Source: Photorhabdus thracensis (GTDB lineage Bacteria > Pseudomonadota > Gammaproteobacteria > Enterobacterales > Enterobacteriaceae). Taken from it: 64,000 bases of DNA. Below the pieces are notes generated by a model. It saw only the letters and a list, made by a program, of their open reading frames with translations. It ran no database searches and was not told the origin of the DNA. The position numbers were made by a program, and so were the translations under genes. Shown piece after piece: positions 46,311 to 55,499 of the stretch; the first letter of the stretch is position 1; every line of letters starts with the position of its first letter. The stretch is taken from assembly GCF_001010285.1 (NCBI RefSeq), contig NZ_CP011104.1, forward strand, positions 4,092,001-4,156,000. The letters are read 5' to 3'.

Positions 46311-46397
46311 TATGCCAGTAATATGACCAATTAGACATTGATCTTCATCGCTATATTCAATTTTTGCGGTGTATCCTTTGTATGTCATGATATTCAT

Positions 46398-47019
46398 AGT
46401 ATTATTCCTTATCCTCAAGAAATGTTTTGGTATCATATACCTGATAGGATTTAGCTTTCTTTTCACGATTCGGGCGATGAAATAAAGCAATAACTCAAAT
46501 TACAGCTGATGGTATTGTTATCCGTCAGGTTATTATCATATTATAGCTTCAAGTGATGTTCAGATGTTTAATCATTAATTCATTTTCTATTTGTTACTCT
46601 TTTACTAATGGAACAGTGAAGTTAATAATAAAAATTTTTATTGCAAGAGTATTATATTGATATTTATGCATTAAAACTCCAATAGACATTAAGCTAATTG
46701 AAAAAGGCTCTTTATTATGGTGATGTGTTTTAATAATTAAACAATATATAATCACCAGCAATATATTTGTGGCTGTTTTATTTTTACCTATAAATATTAG
46801 GCAGAGTAAAGATCTATGACGATATAAAAATGGGTCTTTTTACTCTGGCCTATATTGATTTATCTTATATACGATTGTGGATTTCTGTTCAAAACATAAA
46901 TAATTAAAACCGTTGTTACAGTAAATAATGTTTCATAATTCTGCTACACATAGCCTTCTTCAACCCGTTGTTATACATAGAATTATGAGTGACATAAGAT
47001 GTAGCGCCATTTTGGAATC
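46398..47019. other. AT-rich region without a recognised gene
   Basis: About 620 bases. Directly upstream of hicB a 30-codon minus-strand frame ends in YDTKTFLEDKE and could be the tail of a lost partner gene, but it does not look like HicA. The rest is AT-rich with no supported gene. Confidence 0.4.
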
Positions 47020-47355
47020 TTATTTACCGCTTCCAATAATACCTGCTAACCAATTATGTTCATTTAAGCCTAATATTAAAGCGACAAACAGAGAGGCCAA
47101 AGTCAGTAATAATCCATAACTTTGCCCCCTTATACCTTTTCTTATCGTTTGTTCTAAGGCAACTTTTTCCATTTCATGCCTATGCTTTTGTTGTTGTTCA
47201 ATCAGGCTCAAAAATCTGTCAGCCGCTCCTTTTGTATATTGTTCATAAATAGTTAATATTTTTGAATCAGGGAGTAGATCATATATTGAATTGTTATCGT
47301 CTGAATTTAATGGTTTAACTATTTTAGGGTGTTTTTTGTTTATTATTCTTTTCAT
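47020..47355 (-). CDS. DUF2335-type membrane protein
   Basis: 111 residues from ATG 47355. The pattern LPDSKILTIYEQYTKGAADR then FLSLIEQQQKHRHEMEK is that of DUF2335, followed by two C-terminal TM segments (SYGLLLTLASLFVALILGL and LAGIIGSGK). The function is unknown. The start lies inside the 3' end of the next gene upstream, so the two are coupled. Such small pairs often ride on islands. Confidence 0.7.
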   Translation of the reverse strand: MKRIINKKHPKIVKPLNSDDNNSIYDLLPDSKILTIYEQYTKGAADRFLSLIEQQQKHRHEMEKVALEQTIRKGIRGQSYGLLLTLASLFVALILGLNEHNWLAGIIGSGK

Positions 47356-47566
47356 ATATCGTTTCTTTCCCTGTAGATAATATAACTTCATCATTAAACT
47401 GCTTCAATACAACAGCAAAATCTGCCCGAACTTTATCCAGATCATCTGCTAAAGTATCAATATCACTCTTTTTTGGAATAAGATCAAAATAGTTTGTATT
47501 TGGCATAATGTCAAATTTTGGTGAAATTGATCTTAATTTATTAAAATATTGTATGAAAATGTTCAT
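47324..47566 (-). CDS. Small acidic protein coupled to DUF2335 gene
   Basis: 80 residues with a good ribosome-binding site (AGGT, six bases before ATG 47566). The middle is a charged helix (SDIDTLADDLDKVRADFAVV). No family is recognised. It overlaps the DUF2335 gene by 32 bases, suggesting a two-component unit, possibly toxin-antitoxin-like, but that is only inferred from the arrangement. Confidence 0.55.
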   Translation of the reverse strand: MNIFIQYFNKLRSISPKFDIMPNTNYFDLIPKKSDIDTLADDLDKVRADFAVVLKQFNDEVILSTGKETIYEKNNKQKTP

Positions 47567-47846
47567 TCTATTACCTGTATTATTAGCTGGTTATGTTAGT
47601 TAAATCACTTATTAATAACTGGTATTTTCTTGATTTTTGATTAGAAAATAATACCTGATAAATATATTTATTCCACAAAAACATTGCGAGCTGGCTCAAA
47701 AATAATTCTGAAAATAGTGGAATTTAATTTCATTCAAAATAATGATTAATCGCTTATATAGAACTATTAAGTAGTATGATTTACGATGAAAAGTATCAGA
47801 ATATGCTATAGTATCCGCTGATTTTTACTTATTTTTTGGGAGTCAT

Positions 47847-48665
47847 ATGTCTTATCAATGCCCTTTATGCCATCAACCTTTATTGCTAACCCGGCAGCAA
47901 TGGCGCTGTGAAAATAATCATCAGTTTGATTGTGCTAAAGAAGGGTATGTCAATCTGATGCCCGTTCAGTATAAAAGGTCCAAAGAGCCAGGAGACAGCC
48001 CGGAGATGATGCAATCAAGAAGGGCATTTTTGGATTCAGGACATTATCAATCATTACAACAACGGGTTTCAGAACTGCTGGAGAAGTATCTGCCAGAAAA
48101 TGCAGATAGTTTGCTGGATATAGGATGTGGTGAAGGTTATTACACCGCAGCGGTTGAAGAGCGGTTAAGCAAGAGGCGTAATCTTAACATCTATGGGTTA
48201 GATGTTGCTAAGATCGCTGTACGTTATGGCGCTAAACGCTATCCTTCAGTCAGTTTCTGTGTCGCGTCAAGCCATCGTTTGCCATTTGCCGATAAATCTC
48301 TTGCTGGGGTGTTGCGAATTTATGCACCTTGCAAAGCAGAAGAGTTGGCAAGGGTGACTAAGTCACAAGGAATTGTTCTGACAGTGACTCCTGGTCCTCG
48401 ACATCTTTATCAGCTCAAGGAGTTGATTTATCAAAATATTCATCTTCATCCATTGAAGACAGAACAATTGGCAGGGTTTGAATTGATAACAGATGAGTCA
48501 TTATCTTATTCAATGAAATTAGATGGAGTACAAGCGTGTCATTTATTACAGATGACGCCATTTGCTTGGCGGGCAACTGAAACGGTGAGAAAAGAATTGG
48601 CAAATAAGGCGCTGTTTGAATGCGAAACTGATTTTATATTGCGGGTTTATCAATGCCTTAGATAA
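47847..48665 (+). CDS. rlmA: 23S rRNA (guanine745-N1)-methyltransferase
   Basis: 272 residues. The zinc finger CPLCHQP with WRCENNHQFDCAKEGYVNL is the RlmA signature, and SAM binding is LLDIGCGEGYYT. It methylates G745 of 23S rRNA. GGGAG is seven bases before the ATG. It is followed by a shared terminator and mntP on the other strand, as in E. coli. Confidence 0.95.
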   Translation: MSYQCPLCHQPLLLTRQQWRCENNHQFDCAKEGYVNLMPVQYKRSKEPGDSPEMMQSRRAFLDSGHYQSLQQRVSELLEKYLPENADSLLDIGCGEGYYTAAVEERLSKRRNLNIYGLDVAKIAVRYGAKRYPSVSFCVASSHRLPFADKSLAGVLRIYAPCKAEELARVTKSQGIVLTVTPGPRHLYQLKELIYQNIHLHPLKTEQLAGFELITDESLSYSMKLDGVQACHLLQMTPFAWRATETVRKELANKALFECETDFILRVYQCLR

Positions 48666-48671
48666 TCAGGA

Positions 48672-48718
48672 TTTCAGCCCAAAATACAGTTCTTGAGAGG
48701 TTAATATTTTGGGCTGAA
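48672..48718. terminator. Bidirectional terminator between rlmA and mntP
   Basis: TTCAGCCCAAAATA (48672-48685) and TATTTTGGGCTGAA (48705-48718) are perfectly complementary over 14 bases. They lie between converging genes. Confidence 0.8.
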
Positions 48719-48722
48719 GATG

Positions 48723-49304
48723 TTATTTTGCGTACATAAACAATTCGAGATGCTCAAATAAGATATTGAAACCAATCGCAATCAGAATAAACCCACCAAT
48801 AAACTCAGCGCGTTTTCCCAGCAGTGGACCAATATAGCGGCCAATTAACATCCCCAATGTTGCCATAATCATTGTCATCATACCGATAGCCATAGCAGTA
48901 TGCACGATATTGACCTGAAGAAAAGCGAGCCCGATACCGATTGCCATTGCATCCAGGCTGGTAGCAATGGCTGTTGCTATTAGTACCATTAAGTTGTGGC
49001 GACAGGGTGATTCGCACTTTTCTTCCTGATTCGCTTTAAAACTCTCTGTAATCATTCTACAGCCCAGAATAAATAACAGAGTAAAAGCAATCCAGTGATC
49101 CCACTCCATAATGTATTGGCTGGCATAAAGCCCGATAGACCAACCAATCAGTGGGGTACAGGCTTCTACCAGGCCAAATATCAAACCAGTACGGATTGCT
49201 TCACGAAAATGTGGTTTATGTAGTGCGGCCCCTTTACAAATTGCAACAGCAAAGGCATCCATTGAGAGTGCTAAAGCTAAGATAAGGGTTGCGTACATGT
49301 TCAT
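48723..49304 (-). CDS. mntP: Manganese efflux pump MntP
   Basis: 193 residues with six hydrophobic segments. The repeated acidic motifs SMDAFAVAI (N-terminal) and [13 protein letters not shown] (middle) are those needed for Mn export. It works in the inner membrane. Its leader holds a yybP-ykoY riboswitch, so Mn should raise its expression. Confidence 0.95.
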   Translation of the reverse strand: MNMYATLILALALSMDAFAVAICKGAALHKPHFREAIRTGLIFGLVEACTPLIGWSIGLYASQYIMEWDHWIAFTLLFILGCRMITESFKANQEEKCESPCRHNLMVLIATAIATSLDAMAIGIGLAFLQVNIVHTAMAIGMMTMIMATLGMLIGRYIGPLLGKRAEFIGGFILIAIGFNILFEHLELFMYAK

Positions 49305-49339
49305 TAAAATAACCTCGGTTGGGCGTTTCCATATACATA

Positions 49340-49500
49340 TAATCCACCCCCAACCAATGATGGTATTATATGCTATGGTCTTGCCAACCGAAATAAGGCT
49401 GCCCGCACCACGTTTTATTTTTAAACGAGCGTGTTGATACGAGCTTTTCAGAAAAATTAACTAAATCGTTTTCCTGAAACAGGCTACTCCCCATGACTTT
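49340..49500 (-). ncRNA. yybP-ykoY manganese riboswitch in the mntP leader
   Basis: On the minus strand the element opens with GGGGAGTAGCC (49482-49492), the hallmark of this class. It is followed by an extended stem, TATCAACACGCTCG (like the conserved ATCAACATACTTG-type loop), and GGTGCGGGCAGCC closing the junction. It ends near 49340. The following hairpin overlapping the mntP ribosome-binding region is the likely expression platform. Boundaries are approximate. Confidence 0.85.
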
Positions 49501-49658
49501 TTAAAAGATAGCACAATAATTCAAAAAGGGAAAATAATATTGTTTTTAGGATTGAGGTATAATGTCGATAATAATTATCATTATCTATTATGTGGTAAAA
49601 ATAAAAGTCAGCATCAGGCTGACTGTTTATTATTGATTGATTTATTATTTATTCTTAT

Positions 49659-50117
49659 CTATTTGTTTTCGATAAGAAATTTATAAATCTTTTCCAAATC
49701 ATCAAGTTGGCTTACTGAGAGATATAACTTCTTATTTTCTAAGCCAATAACCAAGATGCCATCTTCAGATAAATTTATGGTTTTTATCCGGTCATAGGAA
49801 ATAAATGTGTTTGCATAGAAGAAACCGTTATTTTTAAATAACAATTTAGGTGAGCGTATATAGGCAATATAAATAGTTACCAGGATAGTAAATAACAATA
49901 AATATGTGGTTAAACGGCTTCCATAAGCAGTGATGTTATTATAAACAACAATAAATATCAGGATAATAAAGATGAGAGCATCAATTTTATGCTTTCTTTT
50001 TAGCTTTATTTGTAAGTAATTTTTCCCTTTTAGCAGATTAACTACAAATTCATCATAGACAGCGAAAGCCAGCATTAGTACGATTAAACCGACTAATACC
50101 ATATCGTTAAGGCTCAT
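49659..50117 (-). CDS. yobD: UPF0266 membrane protein YobD
   Basis: 152 residues with three TM segments in the first half and a soluble PH-like end (FISYDRIKTINLSEDGILVI). It fits YobD of E. coli in size and position, downstream of manZ and upstream of mntP. The function is unknown. Confidence 0.92.
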   Translation of the reverse strand: MSLNDMVLVGLIVLMLAFAVYDEFVVNLLKGKNYLQIKLKRKHKIDALIFIILIFIVVYNNITAYGSRLTTYLLLFTILVTIYIAYIRSPKLLFKNNGFFYANTFISYDRIKTINLSEDGILVIGLENKKLYLSVSQLDDLEKIYKFLIENK

Positions 50118-50181
50118 TCTTTAATCCCTGAGTTGCTGTAAAAAAGAGAATGCGGGGAGGAATCCCTCCCCAAATGATTAA

Positions 50182-51048
50182 CTATAGACCGAGGAAACCA
50201 AATCTAGCACCAATAATCCCCAGAATAAAGAAGCCAATAATAATCCACAGGGCATTGACTTTATGCCGTAATAGCCACATACAGGCAAATGTCAGTAAAA
50301 GTGGGACCAGGCCCGGCATCAACTGATCGAGGATATTCTGAACTGTGGTTATTGTATTTTCACCTGTTTGCTGGTTAGGAATTTCTGATACAACCAGCGG
50401 GATATTGACTTTCGTCCATTTGTTAACTAATGCCCCCATGACAAACAGGCCAAGAATTGACGCCCCTTCCGTCATTTTTTGCAGGAAACCGCCACCCATA
50501 TCCTGAACGATATCAATCCCTTTCTTATAACCATAAGAGATACCTGAATAGAGAACCAACAGGCGTACTAGGTTAAATAAGAAGAAGAACAGCACTGGCC
50601 CAAGCCAGCTGCCACTCATGGCGAGACCTGCACCCAGAGCAGCAAATACCGGCCGGACTGTGCCCCAGAATATCGGGTCGCCAACACCCGCCAGTGGCCC
50701 CATCAAACCGACTTTGATGCCGTTGATGGCACCATCATCAATCGGAGCACCGTTAGCGCGCTGTTCCTCCATTGCCATCGTAACACCGAGTACAGGCGCG
50801 ACGACGTAAGGGTGAGTGTTAAAGAATTCCAGATGGCGTTTAATTGCTTGTTTACGCTCATCGGTATTTTCCGGATACAGGCGACGAAGAGCCGGAACCA
50901 TAGAGAAACAGAAACCCAGAGCCTGCATACGTTCAAAGTTCCATGAACCTTGGAACACATTAGAACGGAGAAATACACCGCGGATATCACTTGGTGTCAG
51001 TTTTTTCTGGCCTGCTGTCTGAGCAGTAGTTTTTGTTGTATCTAACAT
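50182..51048 (-). CDS. manZ: PTS mannose transporter IID subunit
   Basis: 288 residues from ATG 51048 (MLDTTKTTAQ), which is spaced nine bases from AGAGG and matches E. coli MVDTTQTT; ATG 51057 is too close to that site. Landmarks are DIRGVFLRSNVFQGSWNFER, GLMGPLAGVGDPIFWGT and LMPGLVPLLLTF. It forms the membrane channel with ManY. Confidence 0.95.
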   Translation of the reverse strand: MLDTTKTTAQTAGQKKLTPSDIRGVFLRSNVFQGSWNFERMQALGFCFSMVPALRRLYPENTDERKQAIKRHLEFFNTHPYVVAPVLGVTMAMEEQRANGAPIDDGAINGIKVGLMGPLAGVGDPIFWGTVRPVFAALGAGLAMSGSWLGPVLFFFLFNLVRLLVLYSGISYGYKKGIDIVQDMGGGFLQKMTEGASILGLFVMGALVNKWTKVNIPLVVSEIPNQQTGENTITTVQNILDQLMPGLVPLLLTFACMWLLRHKVNALWIIIGFFILGIIGARFGFLGL

Positions 51049-51061
51049 GTTGCTCATCCTC

Positions 51062-51862
51062 TTAATCTAATTCGTTATCAAGGTGGTTATTGGCTTGTCC
51101 AGGGGCAGCAACCACCTGAGGCTTGTTATATTTGGGGCTTAATTGGATGTACAGTACGGCCATAACAATACCAATAACACCTAATGCAACTAGGTTGAAG
51201 TCAGTGAATGCCGCAGTGACAAAGCCTAGGTAGAAGAATGGCATCAGGTAGCCGGCACGCATCATATTGATGACCATTGCGTAACCTACAACCACGATCA
51301 TGCCTCCCGCGATGTTTAGGCCATCTGTTACGACTTTAGGGATAGACGCGAGTAACTGTTGGACTTCATTGGTGCCAACAGATAGTGCGACAATCAGAGC
51401 AGGGATGGCGATACGCATAGCTTGGAGCAGTAATGCGGATAAATGGATAAAGCTGATTGCACGAAGGTTACCACGTTCTGCTGCGTTGTCAGCGGCATGT
51501 TGGAAGGCAACAGTGATAGTACGTACAATGATGGTCAGCACTTGTCCTGCGGCTGCCAGAGGAATAGCCAGGGCGATACCTTCACCGATATCACGGCCAC
51601 CGGCAATGACCAGGATAGTTGAGATGATTGATGCTAAAGCCGCATCCGGGGCAATTGCAGCACCGATATTCATCCAGCCAAGCGCGATCATTTCCAGTGT
51701 ACCGCCGATAATGATACCGGTTGTCATATCACCAAGGATGATCCCAATTAAAGTACAGGCCACGAGTGGGCGATGGAATTGAAATTCATCAAGAATGGAA
51801 TCCATTCCGACTATACAAGCTACGATGAATATCAATGCAATTTGAACAACGGTAATTTCCAT
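51062..51862 (-). CDS. manY: PTS mannose transporter IIC subunit
   Basis: 266 residues, multiple TM segments, starting MEITVVQIALIFIVACIVGM. It contains DEFQFHRPLVACTLIGIILG and GGTLEMIALGWMNIGAAIAP, typical of IIC of the mannose family. It is coupled to manZ (14-base gap). Confidence 0.95.
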   Translation of the reverse strand: MEITVVQIALIFIVACIVGMDSILDEFQFHRPLVACTLIGIILGDMTTGIIIGGTLEMIALGWMNIGAAIAPDAALASIISTILVIAGGRDIGEGIALAIPLAAAGQVLTIIVRTITVAFQHAADNAAERGNLRAISFIHLSALLLQAMRIAIPALIVALSVGTNEVQQLLASIPKVVTDGLNIAGGMIVVVGYAMVINMMRAGYLMPFFYLGFVTAAFTDFNLVALGVIGIVMAVLYIQLSPKYNKPQVVAAPGQANNHLDNELD

Positions 51863-51920
51863 TGTTTGTCTCCTATAACCAAATTAAATTCGGTAAGAAA
51901 TTTTTGTCATTGAGTAATAG

Positions 51921-52904
51921 TTAAATTGCTCTGGTTTGTTTTTCGTTTTTAACCTTCTGGAGCAGATCCATCATTTGCAGACGGCTGTCACTGGCAACTT
52001 TACGGGCTTCGAGCTCAATGCCACGTTCATCCAGTTTTTTGAAGGCCGCAATATCTGTTTCATCAACGGATATTGCGTTGTTAATTTGAGTTTTTCCTTG
52101 ACGGAATGCCATTCCACCGATGTTTATAGATGTGATATCCACACCATCTTCGACCAGACGTAAAACATCTGTTGGATTTGTAAATAGCAACATAACACGC
52201 TCATTAGCGTATTTGGGGTTGTTATAAACGCGAACACATTTGGCAACGTCAACAACGTGTGCACTGAGCCCCGGCGGAGCAACCTGTTTTAGCAAGGTGG
52301 CGCGGACAGTATCAGCAGCAACTTCATCACTGACAACAATGATGCGTTTCACATTGGTCTCTTTTGTCCAACGAGTCGCAACCTGACCATGAATAAGACG
52401 GTCATCAATCCGGGCCAGGGCTATTTTCATATGACCACCCGCTGATGGGGTAAATGAAGGTACAGCAGCAGGTGTTACCGGTTTAGCGGGTTCGGCTTTT
52501 TGCGGCTCTTCCGTTTTCAGGGCCCGAATGCCTTCTTTTCCTGTTTCCAGAGCAACAGAGACCAGTTCTGTCAGAGATGGGCCGTCATCCCGGCACATAA
52601 AGGTTTCAACCAACATCGGAACGTTAACCCCGGTGATGATCTCATAATTCTCTTTATCTACAGCGATACGGTTAGCTGCATTGAATGGACTTCCTCCCCA
52701 TGTATCAACAAGGAACAGTACACCTTGTTTTGTGTTAAGTGCTTCAAGTTTACTGTTGTATTTTTCAAATAAAGTATCGGCATTTTCACCAGGAACGAAG
52801 TCAATATAAGAAACATTTTCCTGTTCCCCAATTAACATCTCTGCGGTACGAAGCAGTTGTTCAGCCGCAGCTCCATGTGTGCCAATCATAATGGCTATAC
52901 TCAC
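51921..52904 (-). CDS. manX: PTS mannose transporter IIAB subunit
   Basis: 327 residues. The IIA domain starts MSIAIMIGTHGAAAEQLLRT, with the phosphoryl His at 10. A Pro/Ala-rich linker (residues about 135-155) follows. The IIB domain has RIDDRLIHGQVATRWTKETN with its own His. It takes up and phosphorylates mannose, glucose and amino sugars. Confidence 0.96.
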   Translation of the reverse strand: MSIAIMIGTHGAAAEQLLRTAEMLIGEQENVSYIDFVPGENADTLFEKYNSKLEALNTKQGVLFLVDTWGGSPFNAANRIAVDKENYEIITGVNVPMLVETFMCRDDGPSLTELVSVALETGKEGIRALKTEEPQKAEPAKPVTPAAVPSFTPSAGGHMKIALARIDDRLIHGQVATRWTKETNVKRIIVVSDEVAADTVRATLLKQVAPPGLSAHVVDVAKCVRVYNNPKYANERVMLLFTNPTDVLRLVEDGVDITSINIGGMAFRQGKTQINNAISVDETDIAAFKKLDERGIELEARKVASDSRLQMMDLLQKVKNEKQTRAI

Positions 52905-53401
52905 TTGTTTTCCCCTCTGTTAACAATATAAACGTAGGATTATTACAAAATTACTCCAATAATTTTGATGAATCATTCCTCCAATAAAAAGCATGTTTGT
53001 ACGAATAATAACCTTTTATCAATGTGTTACCTGAATATTTGACTTGATTTAGACTTTATCTCTTATTGACTGAAAAAATAGGCTGCTAGATTACCATCAG
53101 AAATACCAGAGGAAAATTGCTGTCAGTCAGAAAAAATGAAATAGATGAAAATGTTAACCACAAAACAATTTAATAAGATGAATATTGTGAAATTAATTTA
53201 TAATTATCTTAAATTTGCCTATTCATGGTTATTTATTCTGTTTCCGGTAACATCTTATTAATTAAAAATTAAAAATATATTCATCTTTTTCGATCGAAAA
53301 GTGATCATTGAGGGGTTTTGCTAAAAAATACCCCTACCTTAAGGTAGGGATATTTTGATGGCGGAAGGATTTACTGATTAAAAAACAGGTTATTTATTTG
53401 A
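52905..53401. promoter_or_regulatory. manX promoter region and sdaA terminator
   Basis: About 500 AT-rich bases. CCCTACCTTAAGGTAGGG (53332-53349) is a perfect palindrome flanked by A and T runs. On the minus strand it is followed by TATTTTTT, so it ends sdaA transcription. The half-site TGTGA (53187-53191) hints at CRP binding for manX but lacks a second half, so this is weak. Confidence 0.6.
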
Positions 53402-54766
53402 TTAATCACACTGAACTTTAATCGCCAGACCACCGCGGGATGTTTCACGATATTTAGCGTTCATGTCTTTGCCGGTTTCGTACATGGTTTCAATGACTTT
53501 ATCGAGAGAAACCCGCGGTTCACTGGTACGGCGCAAAGCCATACGAGCAGAGTTGATGGCTTTTACTGAAGCAATGGCATTTCGTTCAATACAAGGCACC
53601 TGTACCTGGCCTGCAACCGGGTCACAGGTAAGGCCGAGATTATGTTCCATGCCGATTTCAGCTGCAATACAGACCTGTTCAGCACTGCCACCCAGCAGTT
53701 CAGCAAGGCCGGCTGCTGCCATTGAACAGGCAACACCCACTTCCCCTTGGCAACCAACTTCAGCTCCAGATATAGAGGCATTCATTTTATACAGAATGCC
53801 GATAGCGCCGGATGCCAGGAAATAGCGGATATACAGCTCTGGTGTTACAGGCTCAATGCAATGGTTGTAATAAGCGAGTACGGCAGGAACAATGCCACAA
53901 GCTCCATTAGTTGGTGCGGTAACAACACGCCCACCCGCAGCATTTTCTTCATTGACTGCCAAGGCGAACATGTTCACCAGATCCACGACATTCATTGGAT
54001 CATTAGACAGGTTGTTTGATGAGGTCAGCATACGATGCAATGCCGCTGCACGGCGTGGTACACGCAATGGGCCAGGCAAAACGCCTTCTGTATTCAGACC
54101 ACGATCAATACAAGCCTGCATGGTATCCCAGACATCAGCAAAATAAGCGTTGATTTCTTCTTTACTGTGGAGATCCAGTTCGTTTTTCATCATCAAACCG
54201 GAGATAGATAGCCCGGTTTTATTACAATTCATCAGCAGTTCTTTTGCTGAATTGAATGGATATGAAACAGGTTTGATATCCTGAGAGGGTTTACCAAAAT
54301 GCTCTTCATCAACAATAAAACCACCACCAATTGAATAGTAGGTTTTGTTATAAACTTCTTTGTCTCCCGCGAATGCATGAATTTGCATACCGTTTTCATG
54401 TAACGAAAGATTATCACTACGGAAAACCATACCGCTGTCACGTGGGAAATCGACTTCATGTAAGCCATTGGCCAGCTTAATACGCTGAGTTTGCTCTACA
54501 TCACGAATAAAACCGGGGATTGAATCAATATCAACGGTAGCTGGCAAATTACCTGCCAGACCCATGATAATGGCTATATCCGTATGATGACCTTTGCCGG
54601 TTAATGAGAGTGAGCCGTAAACATCGACGGCTACACGCGTGATAGAAGGCATTAAGCCCTGGTTTACCAGATCGTCGACAAACTGTTTGCCGGCTTTCAT
54701 CGGGCCAACCGTATGAGAACTAGATGGGCCAATACCGACCTTAAACATGTCGAAAACGCTAATCAC
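53402..54766 (-). CDS. sdaA: L-serine dehydratase
   Basis: 454 residues, the E. coli length. The family start ISVFDMFKVGIGPSSSHTVG and the central GAEVGCQGEVGVACSMAAAG, which carries cluster Cys residues, are present. A 4Fe-4S enzyme that deaminates serine to pyruvate. The name sdaA rather than sdaB is chosen from the neighbours nudL and pabB. Confidence 0.94.
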   Translation of the reverse strand: MISVFDMFKVGIGPSSSHTVGPMKAGKQFVDDLVNQGLMPSITRVAVDVYGSLSLTGKGHHTDIAIIMGLAGNLPATVDIDSIPGFIRDVEQTQRIKLANGLHEVDFPRDSGMVFRSDNLSLHENGMQIHAFAGDKEVYNKTYYSIGGGFIVDEEHFGKPSQDIKPVSYPFNSAKELLMNCNKTGLSISGLMMKNELDLHSKEEINAYFADVWDTMQACIDRGLNTEGVLPGPLRVPRRAAALHRMLTSSNNLSNDPMNVVDLVNMFALAVNEENAAGGRVVTAPTNGACGIVPAVLAYYNHCIEPVTPELYIRYFLASGAIGILYKMNASISGAEVGCQGEVGVACSMAAAGLAELLGGSAEQVCIAAEIGMEHNLGLTCDPVAGQVQVPCIERNAIASVKAINSARMALRRTSEPRVSLDKVIETMYETGKDMNAKYRETSRGGLAIKVQCD

Positions 54767-54935
54767 GCCAGACTCCTTAAAAAAGATAGAGATATAGTTA
54801 TATATATTGGGGTACGCTACTTTACTGTGATTTAGTCGTGTTGATAAGTGAGTTTACAGTTTTTTTGAATTATGATAGCAACTGTGACAAAAATGGATGA
54901 AAAAAACACAGGTTGATTATTTCTCATGATTTGGA

Positions 54936-55499
54936 TCAAACCTGAACCTGTTGAGCTAATTGATAAATGATAGCGGCGGTCAGGCCCCAGATGAGTCGCC
55001 CCTGATACCAGTGAAAATAGATGCGATGTTGCTGACCACGGCGGTTAACATCAAGATAATGATAACTTGAAAGTGAAAGCGCTTCAGATAAAGGGACTTC
55101 GAATATACTGGAAACTTCTGTCGGGTTGCTGTGGAAAGACAACTCTGGGGGTAATAACCCGACAATGGGTGTCACCAGATAACCGCTAATGCTGTCTAAG
55201 GGCATGAGTTGCCCCAAAACTTTAACTTTCTGATGGGGGATGTTGACTTCTTCTTCTGCTTCCCGCAGTGCTGTCGCAATGATTGATTTGTCTTCGGGAT
55301 CAGCAACCCCACCGGGAAAGGCTACTTGACCGGCGTGTGATCGCAATGTGGTGGCGCGCTGGGTCAGTAATAGCGTTGGTTTCGGCTTGCAGATGATCGG
55401 CAATAACACCGCGGCATGGCGGGTGTTATTTGCAAGCCGGTTAGGGAGTGATGGAGTCTGTAACTGAAATCTGTTAATGAAATCAGATAGTGGCATCAT
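54936..55499 (-). CDS. nudL: Nudix hydrolase NudL (CoA pyrophosphatase-like)
   Basis: 187 residues. The Nudix box includes FPGGVADPEDKSIIATALRE then AEEEV, and the UPF0035 element LLTQRATTLRSHAGQVAF lies upstream. Family members cleave CoA-type pyrophosphates. The start overlaps the pabB stop by four bases. Confidence 0.93.
   Translation of the reverse strand: MMPLSDFINRFQLQTPSLPNRLANNTRHAAVLLPIICKPKPTLLLTQRATTLRSHAGQVAFPGGVADPEDKSIIATALREAEEEVNIPHQKVKVLGQLMPLDSISGYLVTPIVGLLPPELSFHSNPTEVSSIFEVPLSEALSLSSYHYLDVNRRGQQHRIYFHWYQGRLIWGLTAAIIYQLAQQVQV

Larger units (their letters stand above)
44967..46397 (-). pseudogene. hicB antitoxin, truncated and interrupted by IS256-family element
   Basis: The minus-strand start at 46397 gives MNIMTYKGYTAKIEYSDEDQ, then CLIGHITGI up to the IS. 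Skipping the IS (45014-46310) and one target copy, the frame continues RDVISFHSNNVVELR down to about 44967, where it meets the GHKL fragment. These are the HicB partial RNase H-like motifs (YKGYTAKIE, GxxxGIxDxISFHxxxVxEL). The C-terminal half is lost at the junction, and no hicA is readable upstream. Confidence 0.75.

Noticed and set aside
46928..47119. 63-codon plus-strand frame
   Set aside because: It partly overlaps the DUF2335 gene antisense, and I see no initiation signal or family.
51300..51782. 160-codon plus-strand frame inside manY
   Set aside because: Antisense shadow of a conserved PTS gene; its composition reflects the complement of hydrophobic codons.
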